A stretch of 64,000 bases of DNA from Methylovulum sp. (GCA_028712695.1 JAQTQZ010000010.1:1-64000), one strand, 5' to 3'; counted from the first letter of the stretch, positions 36,342 through 44,454 are shown. The notes: generated by a model not told the origin, from the sequence alone. Translations and numbers: made by a program.

Positions 36342-37619
36342 ATGAGACGGTACACAATCAAATATGTTGGTTTTGATCTGAGCCAGCAAGAGGCAATCTC
36401 AGCTATCTTGGATTTGGCTGAATCAGCCTTGACCGATACTTGGTTGGTCACGGATGACCCGGACAGTGATATAGCCATGATCAATCTGGATGCAAGTGAC
36501 GGGCAACAGCTTTTAACGGCAGAACTGCAGCTTCGGCCTGCCTACCGCATTATTTTGGTGGCTGAACACAACGGCATGGAAATTGACACCTGCTGGTTTT
36601 TAGCAAAAAAACATCAGGCGCCACCCAGCTTAAGGGAACTTAACACGCTCCTCAATGAAATCGCCATAGTGTTGGCAGAAGCCGCCCAAGCGGCTTTAAC
36701 AGCACCAACAAGTCCGGAAAACAATGGCGAAAACATCGAACCGGAAGTGCTGCCTGACGTGGCTGAAGATAACAGCCAACCAGAGCCAGCTATAAACATC
36801 GGGCCAGAAGCATTGCCTGACGTGGCTGAAGATAACAGCCAACCAGAGCCAGCTATAAACATCGGGCCAGAAGCATTGCCTGACGTGGCTGAAGATAACA
36901 GCCAGCCAGAACCAGCTATAAACATCGGGCCGGAAACATTGCCTGACGTGGACGAAGACGACAGCCAGCCAGAACCCGTTAAAAACACCGTACCCTTAAC
37001 GCGGCCGTTATATCCCAGAAACTATTTTTTTGGCCTGCTCTTGCAAGCCAAAAAAGACAGCGCTTGTCGGGTGATAAAACGGAATAAACAGACAAGCCTG
37101 TATTTGTCGCCATCTGAAAACAGCTATTACTTTACCGGATCGGCAGCTGATTTATTGGCATACTGCACGGCTTCACCGCAGTACCTGGAAGAAACGGTCG
37201 TCACCAAACAGCGGTTGGCTAAAATACTAAAAAGCGGGAAGGAATTAAACGCACAACCGTTAGATGAACTGCTTGTGTATGCCATTATTGAAGTCTCCCA
37301 AGGGCGCTTGTTAGAAGGCCATTTCCCTGAACAGGCCTTCAAACTGACCCAGTTGCCGGATGTAAATAAAACGCCCACGCTGGTGAACTATAAAAAAATC
37401 GCTGAATTTATGCACAAACAGCCGGGCAATTTGTTTGAGGTTGCCGAAGCGTTGCAAATTCCTCTTTCAACTATTTTTGAGTTTTACAATGCTTGCTATC
37501 TTTTGGGTTATTTGACAGTAGAGACAGCAACAAAAATAGAATCAGCGCCTATTGAACCCAAAAAAACTGGGAAATTAAGCAATTTTTTAAAAACCTTACG
37601 CGAGGGTAAAATCTTTTAA
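36342..37619 (+). CDS. acidic tandem-repeat protein of the GTPase operon
   Basis: About 425 aa from the ATG at 36342, one base after the preceding stop, so tightly coupled. Residues 1-110 form an alpha/beta domain with an acidic patch (TDDPDSDIAMINLD) slightly reminiscent of a receiver domain. Residues 135-218 are four 21-residue repeats (consensus EALPDVAEDNSQPEPAINIGP). Residues 220-425 include a probable winged-helix-like stretch (NLFEVAEALQIPLSTIFEFYNACYLLGYL). No membrane span. Possibly a flexible scaffold or output protein; function unknown. Confidence 0.65.
   Translation: MRRYTIKYVGFDLSQQEAISAILDLAESALTDTWLVTDDPDSDIAMINLDASDGQQLLTAELQLRPAYRIILVAEHNGMEIDTCWFLAKKHQAPPSLRELNTLLNEIAIVLAEAAQAALTAPTSPENNGENIEPEVLPDVAEDNSQPEPAINIGPEALPDVAEDNSQPEPAINIGPEALPDVAEDNSQPEPAINIGPETLPDVDEDDSQPEPVKNTVPLTRPLYPRNYFFGLLLQAKKDSACRVIKRNKQTSLYLSPSENSYYFTGSAADLLAYCTASPQYLEETVVTKQRLAKILKSGKELNAQPLDELLVYAIIEVSQGRLLEGHFPEQAFKLTQLPDVNKTPTLVNYKKIAEFMHKQPGNLFEVAEALQIPLSTIFEFYNACYLLGYLTVETATKIESAPIEPKKTGKLSNFLKTLREGKIF
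36744..36995 (+). repeat. four tandem 63-bp coding repeats
   Basis: Units begin at 36744, 36807, 36870 and 36933; units 2 and 3 are nearly identical in DNA, unit 4 is the most diverged. They encode proline- and acid-rich 21-residue repeats, so copy number may vary between strains. Confidence 0.9.
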
Positions 37620-37637
37620 CGCAAGAGCGCCAAGTGC

Positions 37638-37712
37638 GTAGGTTGGGGTGAGGCACGAACCCCAACGCATCGAAGCGGCAAATGTTGGGGTTCGTGCCTC
37701 ACCCCAACCTAC
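37638..37712. repeat. GTAGGTTGGGGTGA inverted repeat (copy 1)
   Basis: A 75-bp near-perfect inverted repeat beginning GTAGGTTGGGGTGAGGC and ending in its complement, directly after the tandem-repeat gene. Repeats of this sequence type are scattered in many proteobacterial genomes; a second copy is at 38614-38689. Confidence 0.9.
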
Positions 37713-37753
37713 AGGGCAGCCCGGCTCAAATAGATTCTTCCTTCGTTTGCGCT

Positions 37754-37779
37754 GGTTCCCAAGCTCCAGCTTGGGAACC
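37754..37779. repeat. short palindrome (GGTTCCCAAGCT type)
   Basis: Perfect 12-base arms (GGTTCCCAAGCT / AGCTTGGGAACC) around CC. It resembles the dispersed TTCCCA...TGGGAA small palindromes common in proteobacteria, and could act as a terminator between the convergent genes. Confidence 0.75.
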
Positions 37780-37836
37780 CAAGTCCGAGAAGCTCTGGCT
37801 TCGAGCCAATTTACCCGTTGTAATGATCCCATCGGT

Positions 37837-38139
37837 TCAGTAAGGCAAAATCCCCCGGATAAGCTGAAGATTTTGGAGGATACCCCGGGTGTTGTTAAGC
37901 GTGTTGTCGCGCTTTTGTTGTTCCAAGGCCATTTCATCGCCTACTATCGCCTGCTGCCGTCGATACTGCTCAACTTGCGCCTCTGTCACTTGGGCATCGG
38001 CGCGGCCCCGCGAGGCGTTCAGGTAAGCGGTATCTGAACCCGCCCCATAACTTGCCGCACTGGGGCCAGTAGGCGTAGCGGCACAGCCAGCGGTCAGGTT
38101 GGCGATTAGAATTGCACCAAACGCGGATAAAATTTTCAT
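37837..38139 (-). CDS. small lipoprotein, 100 aa
   Basis: A lipoprotein signal with lipobox LTAGC (cysteine at residue 19) is followed by a flexible, glutamine/arginine-rich helical part with a likely coiled-coil (EAQVEQYRRQQAIVGDEMALEQQKRD). No family recognised. A second small lipoprotein of similar build lies 55 bp upstream on the same strand, suggesting a pair at the outer membrane or periplasm. Confidence 0.7.
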   Translation of the reverse strand: MKILSAFGAILIANLTAGCAATPTGPSAASYGAGSDTAYLNASRGRADAQVTEAQVEQYRRQQAIVGDEMALEQQKRDNTLNNTRGILQNLQLIRGILPY

Positions 38140-38193
38140 TTGTCACTCCTTAAATTAGGTTAAATGAATTCAGGATTTATAATTCTTGGGTTA

Positions 38194-38457
38194 TCAATAT
38201 CTTGAAGGCACTACGATAGTGGTGTTAGGGGCTGAGATGTTTCTCTCCCATGCCCTGACTTCGATTTCGTCACGCAGCTTTCCACGGTGTGCTTCCCGAT
38301 CGGTATTTTGAGTTTGCAAGGCGTTATATTGCGCCGCCTTGGTCTGTGCTTCGGTCATTGAAAAAGACCCTGCATTCGGCGTCGGATTGATGATGCAACC
38401 GGCAACAGACAATGCAGAAATGGCAGTGATGCCAAGTTTGAGAGCTAGTGTTTTCAT
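38194..38457 (-). CDS. small lipoprotein, 87 aa
   Basis: Signal peptide with lipobox SVAGC (cysteine at residue 21), then a short helical region (MTEAQTKAAQYNALQTQNTDREAHRGKLRDEIEVR) and a hydrophobic-basic tail ending VVPSRY. No family recognised. It precedes the 100-aa lipoprotein and is probably co-transcribed with it. Confidence 0.7.
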   Translation of the reverse strand: MKTLALKLGITAISALSVAGCIINPTPNAGSFSMTEAQTKAAQYNALQTQNTDREAHRGKLRDEIEVRAWERNISAPNTTIVVPSRY

Positions 38458-38613
38458 GGTTTTGAACGCCTCTGTTCTGTTTTTTCCAACGCTTTGGCAT
38501 TAGCCGGTAGATACCGTCTTGCCGACAAAAAAGCAACCGATAATTAAGTGGCATAATTGGGGTCAAAAGGTTTGCCCGATTTAAGTACGCCGAAAGCAAT
38601 ATGAATAAGGGCC

Positions 38614-38689
38614 GTAGGTTGGGGTGAGTGTGCGAACCCCAACATTTGGCGCTTCAATGTGTTGGGGTTCATGCTTCACCCCAACCTAC
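38614..38689. repeat. GTAGGTTGGGGTGA inverted repeat (copy 2)
   Basis: A 76-bp inverted repeat of the same family as 37638-37712; the outer arms match copy 1, the loop differs. It occupies part of the 311-bp gap between the lipoprotein and lectin-like genes; the remainder shows no gene. Confidence 0.9.
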
Positions 38690-38767
38690 GTCCCTACGCC
38701 TGCAATCTTAACCGCACAAAGCAGCAACAGCAGCCATGCGCGGCATGAGTGCAATGTTTCGGATTTG

Positions 38768-39682
38768 TTAGAACGTGGTGTCGCCTAATAGCGCACCGGT
38801 GCTGCTGTCGCGGGTTTCAGCCTTAGGGGTGTTTTTGGTTTTGTGGATGCCTAACACGGTGATTTCACTGGCGCCATTGTTGTTGGCATCGGGTGATACG
38901 GTGATGAGTTGGGGGTTATAACCACCAGCCAAAAAGCGTATTGTGTTCAGGTTGGTTTTGTTGTTTTTGGCATCCTTGATTATGACTGAAGGCTGGCCAA
39001 ATTCAGAGTACAACACGCCGATTTCAGGCACGCCGTTGCCATCAATGTCTTCCAGCGCAACAAGGCCTTGCGGGGCTACCAGGCCGTTTTTAAAGGTCAG
39101 CGTGCTGAGCAGGGTTTCGGTTTTGGGGTCGCGGATTTTGACGGTGTGTTTGGTGGTGACGTAATCGACGTATAACGCGGCGATTTCAGCGGAGCCGTTG
39201 TTGTTCATGTCGGGGAGGACAGCCAGGCCGACGTAGTTGTCGGCGCTCCATTCGCAGATGTAGGTATATGTGTCGGTTGCAGACGCAACTCTCCAACCTT
39301 CATTGAATCTTGAAAGCACATAATCGTTGCCATCATTATCTCGCCAATATTGATAAACCCATTTTTCTCCAGTGACCCAAGTAAACCGCCCTTCCACAGC
39401 GGCATCGGAGCCGCCTATCCAAAACTGTCCGTCAGACAGGCTATTATAAACAAACCCACGTTCCGCCTCGGACGTGATCGTCACCAAATGCGCGCCCAAC
39501 GCTTGGCAATTCTTTTGTGCATTCGCCCAAGTGACCGACTGGTCGAAGCGTTGGTAAAAATGCTGGTTGGTTTTCCATTGGATGCGCAGGCTATCCGCCT
39601 GCACATCGGCGGCTAGTGAGAACAATACGGCACTGCCTAAATACAAGGCACACGTTAGCGTTTTTTTGTTGTTGTTAAACAT
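38768..39682 (-). CDS. secreted C-type-lectin-like / VCBS-type repeat protein
   Basis: 304 aa with an N-terminal signal peptide (cleavage near residue 29). Residues about 40-145 have the C-type lectin pattern: FDQSVTWANAQKNCQALGAHLVTITSEAE, FWIGGSD, FTWVTGEKW and a terminal YICEW. Residues 150-300 hold three FG-GAP/VCBS-like repeats (DMNNNGSAEIAALYVD, DIDGNGVPEIGVLYSE, DANNNGASEITVLGIH) that probably bind calcium. Exported ligand-binding protein of unknown target. Flanked by repeats on both sides. Confidence 0.8.
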   Translation of the reverse strand: MFNNNKKTLTCALYLGSAVLFSLAADVQADSLRIQWKTNQHFYQRFDQSVTWANAQKNCQALGAHLVTITSEAERGFVYNSLSDGQFWIGGSDAAVEGRFTWVTGEKWVYQYWRDNDGNDYVLSRFNEGWRVASATDTYTYICEWSADNYVGLAVLPDMNNNGSAEIAALYVDYVTTKHTVKIRDPKTETLLSTLTFKNGLVAPQGLVALEDIDGNGVPEIGVLYSEFGQPSVIIKDAKNNKTNLNTIRFLAGGYNPQLITVSPDANNNGASEITVLGIHKTKNTPKAETRDSSTGALLGDTTF

Positions 39683-39850
39683 GATATTACCTGTTGTCGG
39701 TTGAAAAATTAAAGGGCAAAGAGAGTGGGGCTATCGTACCGCCTCATCCAGGGACGCCTAGCTTACCGGCTAGGTTTTTTCCCTAGAAGGTAAGATAACA
39801 AGAAACCGGAAAAGCATGCAATACATTGATTTAAAAAGAAAAAATCAATT

Positions 39851-39896
39851 TTTTCCGATAACTGTTTTTCCGATTTTAGGGGGTGTTATCGGAAAA
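39851..39896. repeat. inverted repeat in the gap before vapB
   Basis: Perfect 12-base arms TTTTCCGATAAC (39851-39862) and GTTATCGGAAAA (39885-39896) around a 22-nt T-rich loop. Within the 447-bp gap 39683-40128; no gene is seen there. Confidence 0.6.
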
Positions 39897-40085
39897 TTGG
39901 TGAAGTTTTTTTGTTGACAATTATGCGTTTATATAGCAGCTGGCTGTAGCGCGGCTTCGCGCCAGCAAGCCGCCGCGTTTGGATAAATACGGATTGCCTA
40001 ACGGTTAAGTGGGAAGCCGATAAAACGACACACCACCGTGATGGGCAGGGTTGAAATGGTTTAATTTGCTGATTATCAGCCACAG

Positions 40086-40106
40086 CTATATACTTTGCCT
40101 ATATAC
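40086..40106 (+). promoter_or_regulatory. possible vapBC promoter/operator
   Basis: Direct repeat CTATATAC at 40086-40093 and 40099-40106, 13 bp apart and overlapping TATATA -10-like hexamers, 23 bp upstream of the vapB start. Such short repeats often bind the VapBC complex for autoregulation; this is inferred from position. Confidence 0.35.
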
Positions 40107-40128
40107 CTCTGCCAACAAGGAAAATACC

Positions 40129-40362
40129 ATGCTACAAGGTTCTGTTTTTGTTAATAATAAAACCCAGGCGGTGCGCTTGCCGGTGGAAGCCCGTTTTGAT
40201 GCACAAGTTAAAAAAGTGTCCATCCGCACGAACGGTAAGGAACGCATCTTGTGTCCGGTTGAAAACACCTGGGACAGTTTCTTTTTAACCGACCAGCAAG
40301 TGACAGACGACTTTCTCGCTACAAGAGCGGAACAAACAGAAGCCATTCGGGAAGCGTTTTAA
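40129..40362 (+). CDS. vapB: antitoxin VapB (AbrB/SpoVT type)
   Basis: 77-aa antitoxin. The swapped-hairpin DNA-binding N-terminus is recognised by GSVFVNNKTQAVRLPVEARF; the C-terminal tail should neutralise the toxin. The ATG at 40129 after AAGGAAAA is chosen over an upstream ATG at 40051 that adds unrelated sequence. The stop overlaps the vapC start (TAATG). Confidence 0.9.
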   Translation: MLQGSVFVNNKTQAVRLPVEARFDAQVKKVSIRTNGKERILCPVENTWDSFFLTDQQVTDDFLATRAEQTEAIREAF

Positions 40363-40760
40363 TGCTGAAATACATGCTTGACACCAACATTGTCATTTAT
40401 GTGATTAAACGCCGTCCGCTTGAGGTGTTGGCGACCTTTAACCAACATGTGGGGCAACTGTGCATTTCCAGCATTACCTTGGCTGAACTGCTGCATGGCG
40501 TGGAAAAAAGCGCCCAACCTGGGCATAACCTGCGGCAGGTTGAAGATTTTGTTTCGCGTCTGGATGTGTTGGAATACACCGCAAAAGCGGCGGGCCATTA
40601 TGGCGATATTCGGGCGAACCTGGAAAAACAGGGCAGTACAATAGGGGTTAATGACCTGCATATTGCCGGCCATGCGCGCAGTGAAGGCTTGATTTTAGTG
40701 ACTAACAATAGACGGGAATTTACACGGGTTGAAGCGTTACGCCTTGAGAATTGGGTGTGA
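40362..40760 (+). CDS. vapC: toxin VapC (PIN-domain ribonuclease)
   Basis: 132-aa PIN-domain endoribonuclease that usually cleaves tRNA or rRNA. Acidic site residues are in MLDTNIVIY (Asp7), LAELLHGVEKS and GVNDLHIAGHA. It overlaps vapB, forming a complete type II toxin-antitoxin pair. Located in a repeat-rich stretch, a typical accessory setting. Confidence 0.93.
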   Translation: MLKYMLDTNIVIYVIKRRPLEVLATFNQHVGQLCISSITLAELLHGVEKSAQPGHNLRQVEDFVSRLDVLEYTAKAAGHYGDIRANLEKQGSTIGVNDLHIAGHARSEGLILVTNNRREFTRVEALRLENWV

Positions 40761-40803
40761 TACAGCGCTGTAGGTACGAGGACTGTGAAAGTATATTAAT
40801 TTT

Positions 40804-40936
40804 CCTGATTAGCAAGATGCTTCAGTTAGGCTCAAAGATACTGGAGTTCAAAGCTTGCTTTGAACCTTCAAACAGTCCAGAGCAAGCTCAGGACTCCAAC
40901 CTATCCTCTGCCAGCTGAAACATCTTGCTAATCAGG
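40804..40936. repeat. 133-bp MITE-like element with 22-bp terminal inverted repeats
   Basis: Termini 40804-40825 and 40915-40936 match in 21 of 22 positions as inverted repeats. An internal palindrome (GTTCAAAGC / GCTTTGAAC) lies near 40855. No coding capacity. It abuts the next palindrome at 40937. The rest of 40761-41076 has no gene. Confidence 0.75.
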
Positions 40937-40978
40937 TTAATTTTTTAGTGCAAACCTAGGCTTGTACTAAAAAATTAA
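40937..40978. repeat. CCTAGG-centred palindrome (copy 2)
   Basis: A 42-bp palindrome with two mismatching pairs, outermost TTAATTTTTTAGT and core CAAACCTAGGCTTG, related to 2047-2066 and 47628-47657. Confidence 0.75.
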
Positions 40979-41076
40979 TATAAAAATCAGTAAGATCAGC
41001 CGAAAACAGCCTTCAAACTGCCGTTAATGGCTATAATGGAAAAGTGTAAAAAATCCAACTACCCACGAGGTGATTC

Positions 41077-41661
41077 ATGTCTACTGTACTTAAGCAAACG
41101 TACTACTCCGCCGAAGAGTATTTAGCGCTGGAGCGTAGTGCGTCGTATAAAAGCGAATTTTACGACGGGCAAATTTATGCCATGACGGGCGCAAGCCGGG
41201 AACATAATCTGATAACGGTTAATATTGCCCGAGAACTCAGTACGCAACTCAAACAGCGCCCCTGCGAGGCTTATGTAAACGATATGCGTGTTAAGGCGGC
41301 GCAGGCGCGTAGCTATCATTACCCGGATGTCGCGGTTGTTTGCGGCGCGCCGCAATTTGAGGACGGGCAGTTTGATACCTTGCTTAACCCCACGGTGCTG
41401 ATTGAAGTGCTGTCGCCGTCCACGGAAGCGTATGACCGTGGCGGCAAGTTTATGCATTACCGGAAAATACCCGGTTTGTGTGAATATCTGCTGGTGGCGC
41501 AAGACCAGCCCAGCATCGAGCATTATGTGCGGCAGGGGGACGCCTGGCTATTGACGGAAGCCGTCGGGCTTGAGGCTGCCGTGCCGCTGGATAGCATAGG
41601 CTGCGTGCTCAGTCTGCGCGAGGTTTACGATAAAGTGCCGTTGTCCACGGACAGTGATTAG
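41077..41661 (+). CDS. Uma2-family (DUF820) restriction-endonuclease-like protein
   Basis: 194 aa. The PD-(D/E)xK-like Uma2 pattern is clear: SAEEYLALERSASYKSEFYDGQIYAMTGAS at the N-terminus, YHYPDVAVVCG, and VLIEVLSPSTEAYDRGGKFMHYRKIPGLCEYLLV. These proteins are abundant in cyanobacteria and gammaproteobacteria; nuclease activity is presumed from the fold, physiological role unknown. Its stop overlaps the stop of the convergent 347-aa gene by 4 bp. Confidence 0.9.
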   Translation: MSTVLKQTYYSAEEYLALERSASYKSEFYDGQIYAMTGASREHNLITVNIARELSTQLKQRPCEAYVNDMRVKAAQARSYHYPDVAVVCGAPQFEDGQFDTLLNPTVLIEVLSPSTEAYDRGGKFMHYRKIPGLCEYLLVAQDQPSIEHYVRQGDAWLLTEAVGLEAAVPLDSIGCVLSLREVYDKVPLSTDSD

Positions 41662-42701
41662 TTGCCCAATTTGTCCGACAAATAGCTGATGAACTGCCTG
41701 GTTTTATCGGAGCGGGGATCGGGATAAAGCCCGAAATAGGCGTAGGTTTTAAAAACGTCGGTGATGTGTTCCAATTCAAACTCTTTGTGGAGTCTGCTGT
41801 AGTTCTCGGCCGTGTCCTGCTCTAAGTCCCTTAACAGGTGTTGCCTGATCTTATCGAGGTCGTAATCCAGCCAGTGGCCGACCTTTTTTAATTCTGCGGC
41901 TGTGCAATCATCCCGATCCTGCAAGTGCAAATAGCGGGCGACGGTGGCGCGGGTGACGGGGCGGTTGCTTTGTTTTAGGTCGAAGCAGGCTTTGATGGTC
42001 GCCAATTCACGCGGGGTGAATTTTGTGCCGGTATCGAACAGGGCTTCCAGTTTGGTTTTTTTGCAGAAAACCTCCCCCGTCAAATAGGGCAAAAAATAGC
42101 TGTTTTCCGGGCAGCTGATTTTGTGCTTAAAATCTTCCAGAAAAATATCAAAGAAGTGCGCGAATAGCTGCTTTTCGTGGCTTTGGAATGTTCCCCCGTT
42201 TTCGCGTTCGATGGTGCAATAGGCGATATAATAACTTTGCGTGTGGGGCGATTCGATAAATTGGTGCCGGTTGACCAATCCTGCGGTGCTGACGGCATCA
42301 CTGGTATTAATTTTGGTGAAAAATTTATGGATTATGCCGTTTTTGCCGTAGCCGAGGTCGTCTACAAAACTAATGGCTTCGACCGGGTGGCCGTCCGCCA
42401 GCTTGCGCTTGATCGTTTTTATGAGTTGTTTTATGTGCGGGATATGATGATATAGGCCATAAAATATTTTTTGGGCTTTGCCCATCAGCGGGGTGGCGAC
42501 ACACAGGGGTATGCTGCCCGGCCTGACGTCGTCCGGGTCATCGCTGGCGGGTTTTATAATGGTGCAACCCATTTCCCTACAGGGGATGAATTCCTTGATC
42601 AGCGCCATGGTGTCGTAGACCAGCGCATAGCCGGACGTGCTGGACAGTTGTTTGTAACGGTGGTGGAAATCGTGGATTATTGCTAGGTTGTTATTTTGCA
42701 T
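41658..42701 (-). CDS. uncharacterised 347-aa protein with possible DNA-binding C-terminus
   Basis: No family recognised. No signal peptide or membrane span. The segment TPRELATIKACFDLKQSNRPVTRATVARYLHLQDR (about residues 228-262) could form a helix-turn-helix. The N-terminal 200 residues look like a ligand-sensing globular domain (GAF-like length) but lack a motif I know. Transcriptional regulator is one possibility. Confidence 0.55.
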   Translation of the reverse strand: MQNNNLAIIHDFHHRYKQLSSTSGYALVYDTMALIKEFIPCREMGCTIIKPASDDPDDVRPGSIPLCVATPLMGKAQKIFYGLYHHIPHIKQLIKTIKRKLADGHPVEAISFVDDLGYGKNGIIHKFFTKINTSDAVSTAGLVNRHQFIESPHTQSYYIAYCTIERENGGTFQSHEKQLFAHFFDIFLEDFKHKISCPENSYFLPYLTGEVFCKKTKLEALFDTGTKFTPRELATIKACFDLKQSNRPVTRATVARYLHLQDRDDCTAAELKKVGHWLDYDLDKIRQHLLRDLEQDTAENYSRLHKEFELEHITDVFKTYAYFGLYPDPRSDKTRQFISYLSDKLGN

Positions 42702-42718
42702 GGGGTTTCCTAGTCACT

Positions 42719-42767
42719 GGGTACGCTGTACGTACCTTAGATTTATAAAGGTACGTGCAACGCACCC
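42719..42767. repeat. imperfect inverted repeat (GGGTACGC...GCACCC type)
   Basis: Twenty-base arms matching at 17 positions (42719-42738 and 42748-42767) in the 71-bp gap between two minus-strand genes. It resembles the dispersed GTAGGGTGCG/CGCACCCTAC repeats of many proteobacteria; a related half-site (GTAGGGTACGC) is at about 60171. Confidence 0.75.
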
Positions 42768-42772
42768 TACCG

Positions 42773-43774
42773 TTAAAACATATCCAAAATTGCTTTTTTC
42801 TTGGTTGCGTATTCCTCAGCCGAAATCAATTCCGCCTCAAACAATTTTTTTAATTGCGCCAATTTTTCCATCGGGTCTGTCGTCGGGGCGTTGTTAGTGC
42901 TGTTCATCGATTGCGCCATGTTCTGCCCAAAACTGATGCCGGCACCTAGGCCCATGCCCATGCCTGCACCGCCGCCTTCATTCCTGGCCGCTTCACGTAG
43001 CGCTTCCAATTGCTGCACTTTGGTATAATCCAAGCCTACCGCTTGGGCGGCTTGGGCTTCGGCAGTCATGTCGGCAATACGGTTGATGCGTTTTAGGGTT
43101 TCGTCATCAAAGTCGGTGCCTTCAATGCGGAAATCGGTGATTTCAAACCCCAGTTCGGTGAATACGGTCGCCAATTTGTCCCGCACGCCGTTGGCGATTT
43201 CTTCGCGGTTGGCGTCAATATCCACGTAACTAAAATGGCTGGTGGCGAGAAAATCCGCCAGTGGCTGGCTGAGCCTTGCGACAATGACAGTCCTTAAGTC
43301 GTCAGTGGAAAAATCGGTGTGGCTGCCGATGACATTGATGAAAAAATTGCGGGCATCTTGGATGCGGTAACTGTAATTGCCAAACGCGCGTAGCCCCACC
43401 GGAAATTTATAGTTGGGGTCCACGTATTTGATAATGGACGCGGTGCCCCATTTTTGGTCGAGTATGACGGTCTTCCTAAAGAAATAGATGGCGACTTTAT
43501 ACTCGCTTTCAAAAAACTGCATGAATTTGCTGATCGTCGTCCAAAATGGGATATTATCGGTTTTCAGGTTAAACGAGCCTTCTTGGTCGTAAACGGCTTC
43601 CACTTTGCCCCGATAGACAAAAATGCAGCCTTGCCCCGGGCCGACAATCAACGTGGAGGCATTTTTGATTTCATCGCCGTTGTCGGTCCATTGCTCAAAC
43701 AAGGCGTTGGGTTGTGGGTTTTGCCATTCGATAACTGTGCGCAGTTGGCGTTTTAAACCGTCAAAAAGTGCCAT
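42773..43774 (-). CDS. SPFH-domain protein (YdjI-type) with C-terminal SHOCT-like motif
   Basis: 333-aa SPFH/band-7-like protein of the type once annotated as virion core protein. N-terminal FEQWTDNGDEIKNASTLIVGPGQGCIFVYRGKVEAVYDQEG, SPFH region to about residue 230, glycine/methionine-rich linker around 255-280, and a C-terminal LAQLKKLFEAELISAEEYATKKKAIL typical of SHOCT. No membrane segment seen. Divergent from the TPM and Tim44/zinc-ribbon genes, with 56 bp between starts; the three may share a membrane-quality or stress role, as in similar clusters (inference). Confidence 0.85.
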   Translation of the reverse strand: MALFDGLKRQLRTVIEWQNPQPNALFEQWTDNGDEIKNASTLIVGPGQGCIFVYRGKVEAVYDQEGSFNLKTDNIPFWTTISKFMQFFESEYKVAIYFFRKTVILDQKWGTASIIKYVDPNYKFPVGLRAFGNYSYRIQDARNFFINVIGSHTDFSTDDLRTVIVARLSQPLADFLATSHFSYVDIDANREEIANGVRDKLATVFTELGFEITDFRIEGTDFDDETLKRINRIADMTAEAQAAQAVGLDYTKVQQLEALREAARNEGGGAGMGMGLGAGISFGQNMAQSMNSTNNAPTTDPMEKLAQLKKLFEAELISAEEYATKKKAILDMF

Positions 43775-43830
43775 GATTAACTCCTTTATTTTGTAAAATA
43801 ACGATTATATCTCACGGTTGTTGGCGACTT

Positions 43831-44454
43831 ATGAAAAAAGCATTGACTACAGAATTTAAAACGCGGCTCTGGGATACCGTTAGGGCGATTGAGCAAACCT
43901 CCCAAGTGGAAATAGTGGTGGTTATCCGTTCACGCTCGGAAGATTACCGGGATATAGCTTTACTGTGTGGCATTATTGGTGCGTTGCTAAGTTTTAGCTA
44001 CATCATGTTCAGCTCTGATTTGTTCGAAGATTGGCTGGTGTATTGCGCACCTATTTTAGGTTTTGCCATTGGCTATGCACTCGCCCATTGGCCACGGATA
44101 ACGCGGCTGGGTGTGGGAAAGCAGCGTTTGCAAAGAAGCGTTGAAATCATGGCGAGGGCGTTGTTTCAAAAAGCGGGCATCCGGCATACGCGGGCGAAAA
44201 TTGGCGTGTTGATTTATTGTTCATGGCTGGAGAAAAGCGTTTATATCCTGCCGGATAGGGGAGCGGAAATGGCTTTGCCAGCCGAAGAATGGCAGCGGTT
44301 ACGCGCCGAATTTCAAGGCATTTTTATTAGCCGTAAGCCAGCCGAAGCGTTAATAACGCAATTGCATAACGTCCAACCGCTGTTTAACCGGTATTTACCA
44401 AGTTTGGCCAATGACATTAATGAATTGCACGATGCGATGGAAATAGACTTATGA
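43831..44454 (+). CDS. TPM-domain membrane protein
   Basis: 207 aa. A TPM_phosphatase-like domain starts IRAIEQTSQVEIVVVIRSRSEDYRD-like, is interrupted by two membrane spans (residues 49-66 and 72-89), and resumes with RHTRAKIGVLIYCSWLEKSVYILPDRG. This split layout is typical of one TPM subgroup. It overlaps the next start by 4 bp (ATGA). Confidence 0.78.
   Translation: MKKALTTEFKTRLWDTVRAIEQTSQVEIVVVIRSRSEDYRDIALLCGIIGALLSFSYIMFSSDLFEDWLVYCAPILGFAIGYALAHWPRITRLGVGKQRLQRSVEIMARALFQKAGIRHTRAKIGVLIYCSWLEKSVYILPDRGAEMALPAEEWQRLRAEFQGIFISRKPAEALITQLHNVQPLFNRYLPSLANDINELHDAMEIDL

Noticed and set aside
36614-36988. 124-codon minus-strand frame of repeated SGWLLSS-type sequence
   Set aside because: It is the antisense reading of the 63-bp tandem repeats.
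36744-36995. CRISPR-like array
   Set aside because: The units are directly abutting coding repeats with no spacers; the same holds for 58518-59027.
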